A stretch of 64,000 bases of DNA. Origin: Tropicibacter sp. R16_0. Lineage in GTDB: Bacteria > Pseudomonadota > Alphaproteobacteria > Rhodobacterales > Rhodobacteraceae. Positions 16,286-25,918 of this stretch are shown here, piece by piece (positions within the stretch are counted from its first letter, which is position 1; every line of letters starts with the position of its first letter). The notes beneath the pieces are model-generated. The model had not been told where the DNA came from. It worked only from the letters and a program-made list of their open reading frames with translations, and did not search any database. The stretch covers positions 603,683 to 667,682 of the forward strand of contig NZ_JAGHRE010000001.1 of NCBI RefSeq assembly GCF_017743935.1. The letters are read 5' to 3'. The position numbers were made by a program, and so were the translations under genes.

Positions 16286-17598
16286 TGACAACGCAGACAA
16301 CAAACTTGGAAACGGCGTCCCCCAACTGGCGCCGCGTGACCCGCCATCCCGCGTTGATGGAGTATCGCCGTCTGGCGTTTCTGGTTGCTATCCTGAACCT
16401 GACCGTTTTGGGCCTGGGCCTGCAAGACGGGCGGTGGTTCGACGGGAATGGCATCGCTTTGTCGGCCCTCGCCGACATGGCGTTGATCAACCTGAGCCTT
16501 GGTATTCTGATCCGGCAGCAGCGGGTGGTGAACGCGCTCTTTTGGCTGGCCACCCGCGTGCCGGTCAGCTGGCCGCTCTGGATCCGCTGGGGAGCTGGCA
16601 AGGTGTTTCATTTCGGGGGGCTGCATTCGGGCGGGACCGTTGCAGGCACGATCTGGTTTGCGGCCCTTCTTGGCGGCATGGTCTGGAACCGGGCGCAGGG
16701 GGCCGCGTTGCCCTCTGACCTGACGCTTGGGTTGAGTGCGGCGATGGTTGCACTGATGACGCTGATGGTGATCTCGGCCATCGGGCCGATCCGGGCCAAG
16801 TTTCACAACACCTTCGAAAAGATCCACCGCTTTGCCGGCTGGACGGTGTTGGCGCTGTTCTGGGCGCAAACCGTGTCGATCACCCAAGACAGCGGTGCGG
16901 TTTTGATCGAAACTCCAGCATTCTGGATGCTGTGCCTGATCACGCTGTCGATCGTTTCACCCTGGCTGACACTGAAACGGGTGGACGTCGAGATCGTGAA
17001 ACCGTCGAACCATGCCGTTATTGCCCGGTTCAACTATGGCGATACGCCGTTCCCTGGCAGCTCAAACGCGATCAGCCACACGCCCTTTGGCGAATACCAC
17101 AGCTTTGCCAACATCCCCGCGCCAAACGAGTCCGGCTACAGGCTCGCGATCAGTCGGGCAGGGGACTGGACCGGGGCGTTCATCGACAATCCGCCCAGCA
17201 AGGTCTGGGTCAAGGGCATCACCACCAGCGGCGTCGCCCGGATCGAGGTGCTGTTCAAAAAGGTGGTCTATGTCGGCACCGGTTCGGGCATCGGACCAAT
17301 CCTGCCGCACCTGCTGGCGGGCGAGGTCCCCAACAAGCTCATCTGGTCCACCCGCAGCCCGCGCAAGACCTATGGCGACGCTTTAGTGGATGAGATCGAA
17401 AGCCATACCGAGGATCCGCTGATCTGGGACACCGATGAGCGCGGAAAGCCGAACCTGTCGGCCCTCGCGCTCAAGGCTGTGCAGGACAGTGGGGCCGAGG
17501 CGGTCATCGTGATCTCGAACCAGAAACTCACACGCAAGGTGGTGCATGACATGGAAAGCCTGGGCATCCCTGCCTATGGCGCAATCTGGGACAGCTGA
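16285..17598 (+). CDS. Membrane protein with flavoreductase-like C-terminal domain
   Basis: The 437-residue protein has several membrane helices between about residues 30 and 240 and a cytoplasmic C-terminal half with a ferredoxin-NADP+ reductase fold look: a FAD-domain-like beta region (VEIVKPSNHAVIARF) and a nucleotide-binding start KVVYVGTGSGIGPILPHLLA. It probably moves electrons from NAD(P)H across or within the membrane, somewhat like ferric-reductase/NOX-type proteins, although haem-ligating histidines would need checking. It overlaps the adenylation gene by one base and is followed one base later by a crotonase, so the three act in one pathway. Confidence 0.65.
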   Translation: MTTQTTNLETASPNWRRVTRHPALMEYRRLAFLVAILNLTVLGLGLQDGRWFDGNGIALSALADMALINLSLGILIRQQRVVNALFWLATRVPVSWPLWIRWGAGKVFHFGGLHSGGTVAGTIWFAALLGGMVWNRAQGAALPSDLTLGLSAAMVALMTLMVISAIGPIRAKFHNTFEKIHRFAGWTVLALFWAQTVSITQDSGAVLIETPAFWMLCLITLSIVSPWLTLKRVDVEIVKPSNHAVIARFNYGDTPFPGSSNAISHTPFGEYHSFANIPAPNESGYRLAISRAGDWTGAFIDNPPSKVWVKGITTSGVARIEVLFKKVVYVGTGSGIGPILPHLLAGEVPNKLIWSTRSPRKTYGDALVDEIESHTEDPLIWDTDERGKPNLSALALKAVQDSGAEAVIVISNQKLTRKVVHDMESLGIPAYGAIWDS

Positions 17599-17599
17599 G

Positions 17600-18370
17600 A
17601 TGTTTGAGACAATCGAAACCGAGACACAGGGCCGGGTTGCAACAATCCGCTTCAACCGGCCGGACCAGTTGAACGCGCTGAACACCCAAGTGATGGAGGA
17701 GGTTCTGAAAGCTGCCACCACATTTGATGCGGACCCCGGAATCGGCTGCCTGATCCTGACCGGCAAGGGCCGCGCCTTTGCCGCCGGGGCCGACATTGGC
17801 GAGCTGGCGGTGCAGGACTACACCAGCATGCAGGCCAGCGACTTCTTTGCCGGATGGGATCGCTTTGCTGCCCTGCGCTTGCCCAAGGTCGCCGCCATCG
17901 GGGGCTATGCCCTTGGGGGCGGGTGCGAGGTGGCGATGATGTGTGACATCCTGATTGCCTCGGACAAGGCCAAGTTCGGCCAGCCCGAGATCAAGATCGG
18001 TTGCATCCCCGGCATCGGTGGCACCCAACGCCTGACCCGTCTGGTCGGGCGGGCGCGGGCAATGGACATGATCCTGACCGGACGGATGATCGACGCGGGC
18101 GAAGCCCTGGACATTGGGTTGGTCAGCCGTGTGGTACCGGCTGATGATCTGATGCAGGTGGCGGCAGAGGTGGCCGAAACCATCGCGGGCTACCCGCGAG
18201 ACATTGCCCTCATGGCACGGGCCTGTGTGAACATGGCCGAGCAATCGACGTTGGAAACCGGCGTGCGCTACGAACGGCAGATGTACCACGCTCTCTATGG
18301 TCTGCCATCACAGCAAGAGGGCATGGCCGCGTTCCTGGAAAAACGCGATCCGGTGTTCAACAGCGGCTAA
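17600..18370 (+). CDS. Enoyl-CoA hydratase/isomerase (crotonase) family protein
   Basis: The 256-residue protein has the crotonase core: FNRPDQLNAL, the oxyanion-hole GRAFAAGADIGEL, and GGYALGGGCEVAMMCD with acidic catalytic positions in KFGQPEIKIGCIPGIGGTQRL (E of QPEI). It is the normal length for FadB-like short hydratases. ATG 17600 follows the upstream stop by one base; a longer upstream in-frame extension overlaps the reductase gene and is not used. Its presence behind an acyl-activating enzyme suggests that the activated acyl group is transferred to CoA, or that the hydratase acts on a similar thioester. It could be DmdD-like, but the companion genes differ from the dmd pathway. Confidence 0.88.
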   Translation: MFETIETETQGRVATIRFNRPDQLNALNTQVMEEVLKAATTFDADPGIGCLILTGKGRAFAAGADIGELAVQDYTSMQASDFFAGWDRFAALRLPKVAAIGGYALGGGCEVAMMCDILIASDKAKFGQPEIKIGCIPGIGGTQRLTRLVGRARAMDMILTGRMIDAGEALDIGLVSRVVPADDLMQVAAEVAETIAGYPRDIALMARACVNMAEQSTLETGVRYERQMYHALYGLPSQQEGMAAFLEKRDPVFNSG

Positions 18371-18381
18371 CCCAAACCCTG

Positions 18382-18411
18382 CGCCAGTCCCACCTTAGGG
18401 GCTGGCGTTTT
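18382..18411 (+). terminator. Terminator of the adenylation-reductase-crotonase operon
   Basis: CGCCAG...CTGGCG with an inner CCC/GGG pairing forms a stem (18382-18407) followed directly by TTTT, 12 bp after the crotonase stop. Confidence 0.75.
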
Positions 18412-18473
18412 CCGGGCGCTACTCTATCTGGTTCCAAACGGCCCAAAATCGGTCAAAAGAGGAACCCCAGATC

Positions 18474-19895
18474 ATGCAGGCAAGCGACGCATCCCCCATC
18501 CTATTGTGGTTCCGCCGGGATTTTCGCCTGTCAGACCATCCCGCCTTGGCCGAGGCCGCCCGACAAGGGCGTCCTGTCATCCCGGTTTGCATCCTCGACG
18601 AAGTGGTCGAGGGGTATGGCGCCGCGCCAAAATGGCGGTGGGGCGAGGCAGTCGCGCAGTTTTCAAAGTCGCTGGAGGCAATAGGTTCCAGGTTGATCCT
18701 GCGTCGGGGGCGGGCGCTGGACGTGCTGCAGAAGTTGGTTCAAGAAACCGGAGCACGCGATGTCTGGTGGACCCGGGCCTATGACCCGGATGCCATTTCG
18801 CGTGACACCGACGTCAAATCGACATTGCAGCGATCCGATATTGTTGCCCGCAGCTTTCCCGGGCATGTCTTGTTCGAGCCTTGGACCGTGAGCACCAAGG
18901 CGGGGGGCTTTTTCAAGGTTTACTCGCCCATGTGGCGGGCTGTGCGGGGTCTGGACATACCTCTGCCTGATCCCGCGCCACGCGACCTGATGCCTCCCGC
19001 GGACTGGCCCCTCAGCGATGACCAGAAAGATTGGGCGCTTGAGGCTGCGATGAACCGAGGTGCCGGGGTGTTGGCCCAATTCGCCTGTGTCGGAGAGCAG
19101 CGCGCGCATGACCGGTTGACCACATTCCTTGGGAACCGCGTAGATGATTACGCCAAGAACCGGGATTTCCCCGCGATAGATGCAACCTCGCGCCTGTCAG
19201 AGAATTTGGCTTGGGGAGAGATCGGCCCACGCACGATCTGGCATGCCGGGCAACGCGTTCTGCAAGAGGGGCGACCGGGGGCCGAGAAGTTCCTGAAAGA
19301 GGTGGTCTGGCGCGAATTTGCCTATCACCTGATTTACCATACACCGCAGATCGCCACAAAAAACTGGCGCCCTGAATGGGACAGCTTCCCGTGGTCCGAG
19401 GCTGAGAATGGTGATGTTTTGCGCTGGAAACAGGGGCGCACGGGCATCCCGCTGGTCGATGCTGCAATGCGAGAGCTCTATGTCACCGGAACCATGCACA
19501 ATCGGGGGCGGATGATCGTTGGATCTTATCTGACGAAGCACATGATGACCCATTGGCGGATCGGGTTGAGCTGGTTTGAGGATTGTCTGATCGACTGGGA
19601 CCCGGCCGCAAACGCCATGGGCTGGCAATGGGTGGCAGGATCCGGTCCCGATGCCGCCCCATATTTCAGGGTGTTCAACCCTGTCACCCAGGCCGAGAAA
19701 TTCGATGCGGGGCGCACTTACATCAACGACTTTGTTGCGGAATTGTCCCCCCGCCCGTCAGACAGAGCGCTTGCGTTCTATCAGGCGTGTCCTCGATCCT
19801 GGGCCCTGACACCGGATGACCCGTATCCCGCCCCTGTTGTGGACCTGGCCGTTGGTCGAGCGCGCGCGCTCGAGGCCTATGCTGCCCGAGAATGA
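18474..19895 (+). CDS. phr: Deoxyribodipyrimidine photolyase
   Basis: The 473-residue protein has the N-terminal antenna-chromophore domain (LLWFRRDFRLSDHPAL) and the C-terminal FAD domain with NRGRMIVGSYLTKH, WRIGLSWFEDCLIDWDPAAN, GWQWVAGSGPDAAPYFR and FNPVTQAEKFD, the classical class I CPD photolyase/cryptochrome signatures. It uses blue light to split pyrimidine dimers. Length is normal. It stands alone between two operons. The start is preceded by AAGAGGA. Confidence 0.95.
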   Translation: MQASDASPILLWFRRDFRLSDHPALAEAARQGRPVIPVCILDEVVEGYGAAPKWRWGEAVAQFSKSLEAIGSRLILRRGRALDVLQKLVQETGARDVWWTRAYDPDAISRDTDVKSTLQRSDIVARSFPGHVLFEPWTVSTKAGGFFKVYSPMWRAVRGLDIPLPDPAPRDLMPPADWPLSDDQKDWALEAAMNRGAGVLAQFACVGEQRAHDRLTTFLGNRVDDYAKNRDFPAIDATSRLSENLAWGEIGPRTIWHAGQRVLQEGRPGAEKFLKEVVWREFAYHLIYHTPQIATKNWRPEWDSFPWSEAENGDVLRWKQGRTGIPLVDAAMRELYVTGTMHNRGRMIVGSYLTKHMMTHWRIGLSWFEDCLIDWDPAANAMGWQWVAGSGPDAAPYFRVFNPVTQAEKFDAGRTYINDFVAELSPRPSDRALAFYQACPRSWALTPDDPYPAPVVDLAVGRARALEAYAARE

Positions 19896-20016
19896 ACTCG
19901 TAAGGGCGAACAACGCGAGGGTATTGTCAAAAAAGCTTCATCTTCCTGTTGCCATTGGCACGATTTGTCTTGATGACAGGGACGACTGACACCTCAAAAT
20001 TGGCAAAGGTTCCTCG

Positions 20017-20709
20017 ATGAACATGCTCAAGATCGTGGCGGTGCCCATGCACCCCGAAGGCCGCAAATTCGTGGCCACATTTGCTGCCATCAGCGTTGCA
20101 GCGGGTTTGCTCTTTGCGCCGCTCTTCTGGATCGGCCTGGGCTTGACGGTCTGGTGTTACTATTTCTTCCGCGACCCCGTGCGCTCGGTGCCGGTGGATG
20201 ACAGGTTGCTTGTGTCTCCGGCCGATGGGGTGGTGTCCCTGATCACCGAAACGGTGGCCCCGCCCGAGCTGGAAATGGGGGATGAGCCCCGCGTGCGCGT
20301 TTCGGTCTTCATGAACGTGTTCAATTGCCACGTGAACCGTGCCCCGTTTTCCGGCACCATCAGCAAGATCGTCTATCACCACGGCAAGTTCGTGAATGCC
20401 TCGCTGGACAAGGCCAGCGAGCACAACGAGCGCAACGTGCTGGCCATTCGTCGCGATGATGGCACCGATATTGCCGTGGTCCAGATTGCAGGTCTGGTTG
20501 CACGGCGCATTGTCTGCTTCGTGAAAGAAGGCGAGCGTGTTACCACAGGCGGACGGTTCGGCCTGATCCGATTTGGCAGCCGACTGGACATCTACCTGCC
20601 GCCCGGAGTACAACCTCTGGTCACCTTGGGGCAGACAACAACCGCGGGCGAGACCATTCTGGCCGAGCTGGGCGGAGAGCAGACGAGACGATCGGGAAAT
20701 ATGGTATGA
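20017..20709 (+). CDS. psd: Phosphatidylserine decarboxylase proenzyme
   Basis: The 230-residue short-form enzyme has one N-terminal membrane helix pair ([19 protein letters not shown]), [21 protein letters not shown] and the self-cleavage site FGSR near residue 190, where Ser becomes the pyruvoyl group. It converts phosphatidylserine to phosphatidylethanolamine at the inner membrane. It overlaps pssA by four bases, so the substrate-making and substrate-using enzymes are coupled. Confidence 0.95.
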   Translation: MNMLKIVAVPMHPEGRKFVATFAAISVAAGLLFAPLFWIGLGLTVWCYYFFRDPVRSVPVDDRLLVSPADGVVSLITETVAPPELEMGDEPRVRVSVFMNVFNCHVNRAPFSGTISKIVYHHGKFVNASLDKASEHNERNVLAIRRDDGTDIAVVQIAGLVARRIVCFVKEGERVTTGGRFGLIRFGSRLDIYLPPGVQPLVTLGQTTTAGETILAELGGEQTRRSGNMV

Positions 20710-21437
20710 ACTCACGCTCACCCTGGCCGCAAGGCGGTCCGTTCAAGCGCAATATTCCCAATGCATTGACGATCCTGTCGCTGTGTTCGGGGCTGACTTC
20801 GCTGCGGATGACGCTGACCGACCGGGTGGAGCCTGCGATCTATTTCATCCTGATCGCGATTGTCCTGGATGGTCTGGATGGCCGCGCGGCGCGCCATCTC
20901 AACGCCGAAAGCCATTTCGGGGCCGAGTTGGATTCGCTGGCTGATTTCCTGTGCTTCGGCATCGCGCCGGGGATGCTGGTCTATACCTTCATGTTTCATG
21001 GCACCGACATGAGTGGCCTCGGTTGGGTGGCCTGTATGCTGCTTGTCGTGTGCTGCATGCTGCGGTTGGCGCGGTTCAACGTGTCGGGGGCCGAGGTTGC
21101 GGATTCGGGTCAGCCAGTGTTTACCGGGGTTCCAGCACCCGCGATTGCCTTTCTTGCCCTGATGCCGATCTACCTGCTGCAATGCGGCTTCAGCGCGACC
21201 CCATTCTTTCACTACATCTTTGTGTTTTATCTGGCGGGAGTCAGCTATCTGGCGGTGAGCCGGATCCCGACTTTTTCACCCAAGATGGTTTCGGTCCAGA
21301 CCGCCGGATCCCGCGTGATCGCGGTGTTGGGGCTGGTGGCGCTTCTGTTGATGATGTCGGTGACTTGGTATGCCTTTGTTCTGTTGGCAGCAGTCTATCT
21401 GTTGTCGATCCCATTCCTGGCGCGGCACTTTCGATAG
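20706..21437 (+). CDS. pssA: CDP-diacylglycerol-serine O-phosphatidyltransferase
   Basis: The 243-residue membrane protein contains the CDP-alcohol phosphotransferase signature D-G-x2-A-R-x8-G-x3-D-x3-D ([19 protein letters not shown] and following D), several membrane helices, and the typical [10 protein letters not shown] start of PssA. It makes phosphatidylserine for the upstream decarboxylase. Length is normal. It ends the psd-pssA operon; convergent pqiC lies 236 bp away. Confidence 0.95.
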   Translation: MNSRSPWPQGGPFKRNIPNALTILSLCSGLTSLRMTLTDRVEPAIYFILIAIVLDGLDGRAARHLNAESHFGAELDSLADFLCFGIAPGMLVYTFMFHGTDMSGLGWVACMLLVVCCMLRLARFNVSGAEVADSGQPVFTGVPAPAIAFLALMPIYLLQCGFSATPFFHYIFVFYLAGVSYLAVSRIPTFSPKMVSVQTAGSRVIAVLGLVALLLMMSVTWYAFVLLAAVYLLSIPFLARHFR

Positions 21438-21531
21438 GCTGCCTTCGACGTAGATATGTTTGCGTATTCGGGGAAGGGGGATGCTCCCGCACCCGAGCGA
21501 TCCTGACTTCGTCAGCACCGCTAACGGCTTT

Positions 21532-21650
21532 GGGCCGGGCCTCGCTGCGCTCGGCGGTAGCGTCTGGACGCGACCGCGCCGAGCCAATGGCGAGGCGCTC
21601 GGCCCAACGGGAGGAGGGCATCTTTGATGCCTGATCGACGGGCGGGAGCG
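21532..21650 (+). repeat. Two-hairpin intergenic element, copy 1
   Basis: A long imperfect stem (arms about 21532-21546 and 21590-21605) runs into box A GGCCCAACGGGAGGAGG (21601-21617), then a small hairpin GGCAT-CTTTG-ATGCC (21617-21631), then box B GACGGGCGGGAG (21637-21648). Copies 2 (26076-26163) and 3 (59499-59574, reversed) share the boxes but have different stem sequences. It lies between convergent pssA and pqiC. Confidence 0.7.
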
Positions 21651-21673
21651 CCCCCGGGCACCAAAGCACTTCC

Positions 21674-22240
21674 TCAGCGGCCTGTGGCGATCCGTTTGGC
21701 GATGTCGTTGACCAGCTGTTTCATCGCGTTGCTCTGTGCCGTGGCCACCGAAGACACGCTGTCGTCCATCGGCACCGAATAGGCAAAGCGATAGGCTTTC
21801 TCCAGGTGACCATGCGCAGGTGAGGTCAGGAAATACTGCCCGGTGAACCGAAGATCCTGGCCGGGTACACCGGACAGCTTGCCCACCTTCACCGTCACTT
21901 GCACGTCCGGGGGCGTGTCAAAGGGCCAGGGCTCGGCCGCCACGTTTGACGACAACGCCTGATCCAGGCCAGCCGCCAGCAGTTCGGTCAAGGCGCGGTC
22001 CGGTTCATCTGCCCAGAACCCGCTTTTGGTTGGGCGCAGGACACCGTCCTCACCCTGCAGTGAAATCTCGGTGTCTTCGGCATAGGCGGGCAGGTCCAGC
22101 GTGCTGACCTCGACCGTGCGCACACCGGTGCGATAGGTGTCTACACCGGTGATCTCGGGCAGCAGGTAACGTTCGACCGGGCCGCTGCAGCCTGCCAAAA
22201 CAAGCATCGCAACAAAAAGGGGGCGGATCAGGCGGTTCAT
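21674..22240 (-). CDS. pqiC: PqiC-type lipoprotein of an MCE transport system
   Basis: The 188-residue protein starts with a lipoprotein signal (LFVAMLVLAGCS, lipobox LAGC) followed by the DUF330/YmbA-like domain (YLLPEITGVDTY onward). PqiC is the outer-membrane anchor for the PqiB needle. ATG 22240 is preferred (AGGA upstream); an in-frame TTG at 22246 is possible. It overlaps or abuts the end of pqiB, so it is the last gene of the pqi operon. Confidence 0.85.
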   Translation of the reverse strand: MNRLIRPLFVAMLVLAGCSGPVERYLLPEITGVDTYRTGVRTVEVSTLDLPAYAEDTEISLQGEDGVLRPTKSGFWADEPDRALTELLAAGLDQALSSNVAAEPWPFDTPPDVQVTVKVGKLSGVPGQDLRFTGQYFLTSPAHGHLEKAYRFAYSVPMDDSVSSVATAQSNAMKQLVNDIAKRIATGR

Positions 22241-22242
22241 GT

Positions 22243-24657
22243 TCAACGTCCTACCAATAGAGAGTTCGGTTTGCGGCGGATGGCTTGTACCAACGAGTTC
22301 AGAGAATTGACCGTCTTCCGTAGATCGGCGATTGCGGCCTGCACCTCGCGGTTGACGGGCGAATTGGGGCCATAGGCGCCAATCGTGGCCTCGGCCGTAT
22401 CTGCCAATTGCTCCAATTGATCAGCCAGCTTGGGCAAGTCCTTGACCGCTGCGGAAATGTTGTCGGCTGCCGTGCTGGCCGACTGTAGCGTCCGGTTCAG
22501 GTTCTCGGCCGCACCTCCTTCGCGCAACTCGTTCAGCGTGGCCTGCGCCGCATCCAAGGCCCCGGCCAAGGCCCCAGGCACCTTGTCCATGTCTTCATTG
22601 TTGAGCAGATCATCCGCTGACTGAAGCACCTGATCAGCCGAGGTCACAAGGCTGTCCAGGGGCAGGTCATTGGCCTTGTTCACCAATCCGTCGATATCAT
22701 CCACCAGCTTGGGCAAGCCGTCACTTGCGGTCGAAACATTGGCGGCTGCGGTTTTGACATCCTCCAAGGCAGATACGACATTGGCCACCGCATTGGATTC
22801 GTCGATGTCCGTCAGGATGTTGTCGACCCGCGTGACCGTTCCCCGCAAGTCTTCCAATGTCAGCTTTGCCTGATCCAGCGCACCGGACAAGGCGCCTGGG
22901 ATCTTGTCCATGTCTTCGTTGCTGATGAAATGATCCGCGGATTTCAGGACATCGTCGGCGGATGTGACCAGATCGTTCAGCGGCAATCCATTGGCCTTGT
23001 CCACAAACTGATCAATGTCCGCAAGCAATTCGGGCAGCGTCTCGGACGCGGTCGAGATATTGGCAACGGCCGCGCGCAGGTCCTTGAGCGCGCCAACCAT
23101 GTTGTCGACGCCCTGAGCTTCGTCAAAGCGTTGCAGAATATCCCGCACCGAGGCAACAGTGCCGCTCAACTCATCCGGCAGGGATTGGATGCCTTCGGAT
23201 GCGGCCACGGTGTTCACATTGTCCAACAATGTGCGCACGTCCGCTGGGATCGCTTTTGTGTTCTCGTCAGACAGAATTTCATTCACATCGCCCACCAGAT
23301 GGATGATGCGGTCCATCAGCTCTTCGATGGGCAGTTGCGCCACCCGGTCCAGCACACCCTCGGCCGCGACCGACAATGTGTCGGGCGGGGTGGGGATCGA
23401 CGGCAGGATCGGGTTGGGGGTGGCGTCGATATCCAGCGTCGCGGGTGTCGCGTCCGGATCTTCGAACAATTCGATATGCAGCCCCCCGGAGAGGAAGGAG
23501 TTCGGCATCAAGCGCGCCCGCAGACCCGAGGCGTCGACCATCGCCGCGATGAGGCTGAGCGTCTCTTCGGAATCCTCGATGTCGTTCAACCCCAACCGGT
23601 TTGGCTGCACCGTGTATGAGGCGAGAATGCGGATTTCCGGCGCACCTTCGTCGTTGATCTCCGTGATGGCCGACAGGTTTGTCACGAGGCCAACCTTGAG
23701 CCCGCGAAACAGGACCTCGGAGCCTTCGGTCAACCCCTTGAGAGACCCCTCGAAAGACGACGATAGGGTGACGGTAGACCGCAGATTGTCATCCAATCGG
23801 CTGTCTTCGGCCAATGCCTTGGTGGCATAAAGGTCAAACACCGCCTTTTGCTTGATGGGTTGGCCCCCTGATCGGGTGGTGTCAAACTCCACCCCGCCTT
23901 GCAGAACGGACGACAGGCTGCCGACGTTCAGTTGCAAGCCCTTGTCGTTCAGCTCGACATTGATGCCCGAGGCGTTCCAGAACCGCGTGCCGGTGTTGAT
24001 CAACCGATCGTGTGGCGCGTTGATGAAAACGGTGATGCGTACACTGTCCGAGGGCTCGTCGTATTCGACAGCCTCGACCGTGCCCATAGTGACCCCTTTG
24101 TGCAGAACTGGCGCGCCGACCGAGACAGAACCGGTCTTGGGGCTGCTCAGGATCACCTCTGTCCCTTTGGCCCCAGGCTGGATGACGGGTGCTTGTTTCA
24201 AGGCCACAAAACTGCGCGCCTTTTCTCCTTGGGTCGCGTCCCAATCCACGTTGATGTAAGCCCCCGACAACAGGGTGTTCAGACCCGTGACGCCTGAGGC
24301 CGTGACTTTGGCCGTGACCAACCAGAACCGTGTATCTGCGTCCAGATAGCGTTCCATGTTGCGGTGAATGTCGGCCTCGACAATGACGTTTTGCAGATCA
24401 TCGGAAAACCGCATGTCGGCGACGGTGCCCACCACCAGGTTGCGGAATTTGATCTGGGTTTTGCCGGGCTCGATCCCGTCCGCTTCCGCGAACTGGATTT
24501 CGACCTCGACGTCGCGCTCGTTGTAGGCGTTAAACGCCAATCCCAACGCGCCGATCATGGCAGCAATCGGCACTGTCCAGACCAGAGATATCCCTCCGAA
24601 CAGGCGGGATTTGCGCTGGTGCATCTCGGGTTCCGGGATTTCAGTCGGTTCGGTCAT
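22243..24657 (-). CDS. pqiB: MCE-domain protein PqiB
   Basis: An N-terminal membrane helix (WTVPIAAMIGALGLAFNAY, about residues 29-47) is followed by MCE/MlaD domains (about 48-140, 160-250 and 285-395), then a very long C-terminal helical region to residue 804. E. coli PqiB is about 546 residues; the excess is in the tail, where a unit of about 107 residues is visibly duplicated (MDKIPGALSGALDQA and MDKVPGALAGALDAA). PqiB forms a periplasm-spanning channel for lipids between inner and outer membranes. Its ATG overlaps the upstream pqiA gene. Confidence 0.92.
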   Translation of the reverse strand: MTEPTEIPEPEMHQRKSRLFGGISLVWTVPIAAMIGALGLAFNAYNERDVEVEIQFAEADGIEPGKTQIKFRNLVVGTVADMRFSDDLQNVIVEADIHRNMERYLDADTRFWLVTAKVTASGVTGLNTLLSGAYINVDWDATQGEKARSFVALKQAPVIQPGAKGTEVILSSPKTGSVSVGAPVLHKGVTMGTVEAVEYDEPSDSVRITVFINAPHDRLINTGTRFWNASGINVELNDKGLQLNVGSLSSVLQGGVEFDTTRSGGQPIKQKAVFDLYATKALAEDSRLDDNLRSTVTLSSSFEGSLKGLTEGSEVLFRGLKVGLVTNLSAITEINDEGAPEIRILASYTVQPNRLGLNDIEDSEETLSLIAAMVDASGLRARLMPNSFLSGGLHIELFEDPDATPATLDIDATPNPILPSIPTPPDTLSVAAEGVLDRVAQLPIEELMDRIIHLVGDVNEILSDENTKAIPADVRTLLDNVNTVAASEGIQSLPDELSGTVASVRDILQRFDEAQGVDNMVGALKDLRAAVANISTASETLPELLADIDQFVDKANGLPLNDLVTSADDVLKSADHFISNEDMDKIPGALSGALDQAKLTLEDLRGTVTRVDNILTDIDESNAVANVVSALEDVKTAAANVSTASDGLPKLVDDIDGLVNKANDLPLDSLVTSADQVLQSADDLLNNEDMDKVPGALAGALDAAQATLNELREGGAAENLNRTLQSASTAADNISAAVKDLPKLADQLEQLADTAEATIGAYGPNSPVNREVQAAIADLRKTVNSLNSLVQAIRRKPNSLLVGR

Positions 24658-25265
24658 TCAACGGTGTCCTTGGCGGGCGCATCCCAGATCATTTTGGAAT
24701 CGATGCGCAACGCGGCAATCATGGTGAAAATCACCGAGAGTGCAAAGCAGATCGCGCCGGTGCCCGGCAGGATTGAGATGACGGCGCCCAGTTTGACCAA
24801 CCCGGCCAGAAGGGCCACGACGAAGACATCGATCATCGACCAGCGTCCGATGAATTCGACAAACTCATACAGCAGCAGGCGGGTCTTGTTGTCGAGTTGC
24901 CAGCGGAACTGAATGCTCAGAATCAGGATGCCGATGACAAAGATCTTGCTGAAGGGGATCAAGAGGCTGGCGATCAGGATCACGATGGCCACGAAATAGT
25001 CGCCGGTCTGAAAGAAGATGGCGATGCCTTCGGCGATGGTGTGACCCTCGTTGTGGCCCAGAACCAGGTTCGACAAGAGCGGGAGCATGTTGGCGGGGAT
25101 CAGAAACAGCGCGCCAGTGATCAGCCAGGCCCAGGTCTGCTGCAGCGAATTGGGCAGGCGGCTGTGCAGCGGCGCGGAACAGGTGCGGCAACGGGTTTGA
25201 TCCCCCTCGTGCACGGTGCCGCAGGTGTGGCACCCAATCCATCCCATGTCGATGGCGCGGGTCAT
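24654..25265 (-). CDS. pqiA: PqiA-like membrane protein, second half
   Basis: The 203-residue protein has an N-terminal zinc-ribbon-like CHTCGTVHEGDQTRCRTC and four membrane helices, matching one of the two homologous halves of E. coli PqiA. ATG 25265 is chosen because the longer frame upstream only reads through the neighbour in another frame; it overlaps the stop of the first half by 4 bases. Together the two proteins replace the single two-domain PqiA that feeds lipids to PqiB. Confidence 0.88.
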   Translation of the reverse strand: MTRAIDMGWIGCHTCGTVHEGDQTRCRTCSAPLHSRLPNSLQQTWAWLITGALFLIPANMLPLLSNLVLGHNEGHTIAEGIAIFFQTGDYFVAIVILIASLLIPFSKIFVIGILILSIQFRWQLDNKTRLLLYEFVEFIGRWSMIDVFVVALLAGLVKLGAVISILPGTGAICFALSVIFTMIAALRIDSKMIWDAPAKDTVE

Positions 25266-25918
25266 GAGGGCGACTTTCGGATCAGGGACCAGACGGTCCA
25301 GCGGCAGACAGCCGCGTTCTTGAGCGCGACGACAACGACCAACCCGCAAAACAGCCAAAAGGCGGTGCCAAAGCCGATGGTCGCCAGCCCCATCATCTTG
25401 ATCAGGGCGACAACGGTGCCGACAATGAAGATCTCGGTCATGGCCCAGGGGTTGAGCTTTTCGGCAAAGAGAAAGATCTGCTGCGCTGCAGGCGGGGGCG
25501 GGCGTCCCTGATGCAGGGGCCACATCACGTAGATCAGCGCGATCATGCGTACGATGGGCAGGGCCAGCACAAAGGCCGCGACCATGACGGCCAGGATATT
25601 GTACCAGCCGTGAGAGAGGTCAAAGATGATCTCGAGCATCGAAACCTCGCCCGTAAGTCCCGCCTGAGAAATGGTGAGGAAGGGAAAACAAAGCATGGTG
25701 ACCATGAGGATCGAGGCAGTGATCGACAGGGCGACCGTCCGTGTCAATGTGTCGGGCTTGGGATCCATCAGCTTGAAATGGCACTGCGTGCAGCGCGCGA
25801 TGTGACCGGTCCGTACCGGAACTGCCTTGTGCAGGGTGTCACAGGCGGGGCAGGCAATCAGGGCATCGGGGTTCTGGTCGAACAGCGCTTGATAGGTGTT
25901 TTTGTCATGATCTGTCAT
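25262..25918 (-). CDS. pqiA: PqiA-like membrane protein, first half
   Basis: The 218-residue protein has CPACDTLH and CTQCHFKL zinc-ribbon cysteines followed by four membrane helices. It is homologous in layout to the second half encoded immediately downstream. It is the first gene of the pqiA-pqiA-pqiB-pqiC operon on the minus strand. The operon overlaps (ATGA) are the same at each junction, so stoichiometric expression is likely. Confidence 0.88.
   Translation of the reverse strand: MTDHDKNTYQALFDQNPDALIACPACDTLHKAVPVRTGHIARCTQCHFKLMDPKPDTLTRTVALSITASILMVTMLCFPFLTISQAGLTGEVSMLEIIFDLSHGWYNILAVMVAAFVLALPIVRMIALIYVMWPLHQGRPPPPAAQQIFLFAEKLNPWAMTEIFIVGTVVALIKMMGLATIGFGTAFWLFCGLVVVVALKNAAVCRWTVWSLIRKSPS

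Noticed and set aside
17600-18370. Assignment of the 14660-18370 operon to DMSP demethylation (dmdBCD)
   Set aside because: There is a crotonase and an acyl-activating enzyme, but no acyl-CoA dehydrogenase and no dmdA; the adenylation enzyme is NRPS-like.
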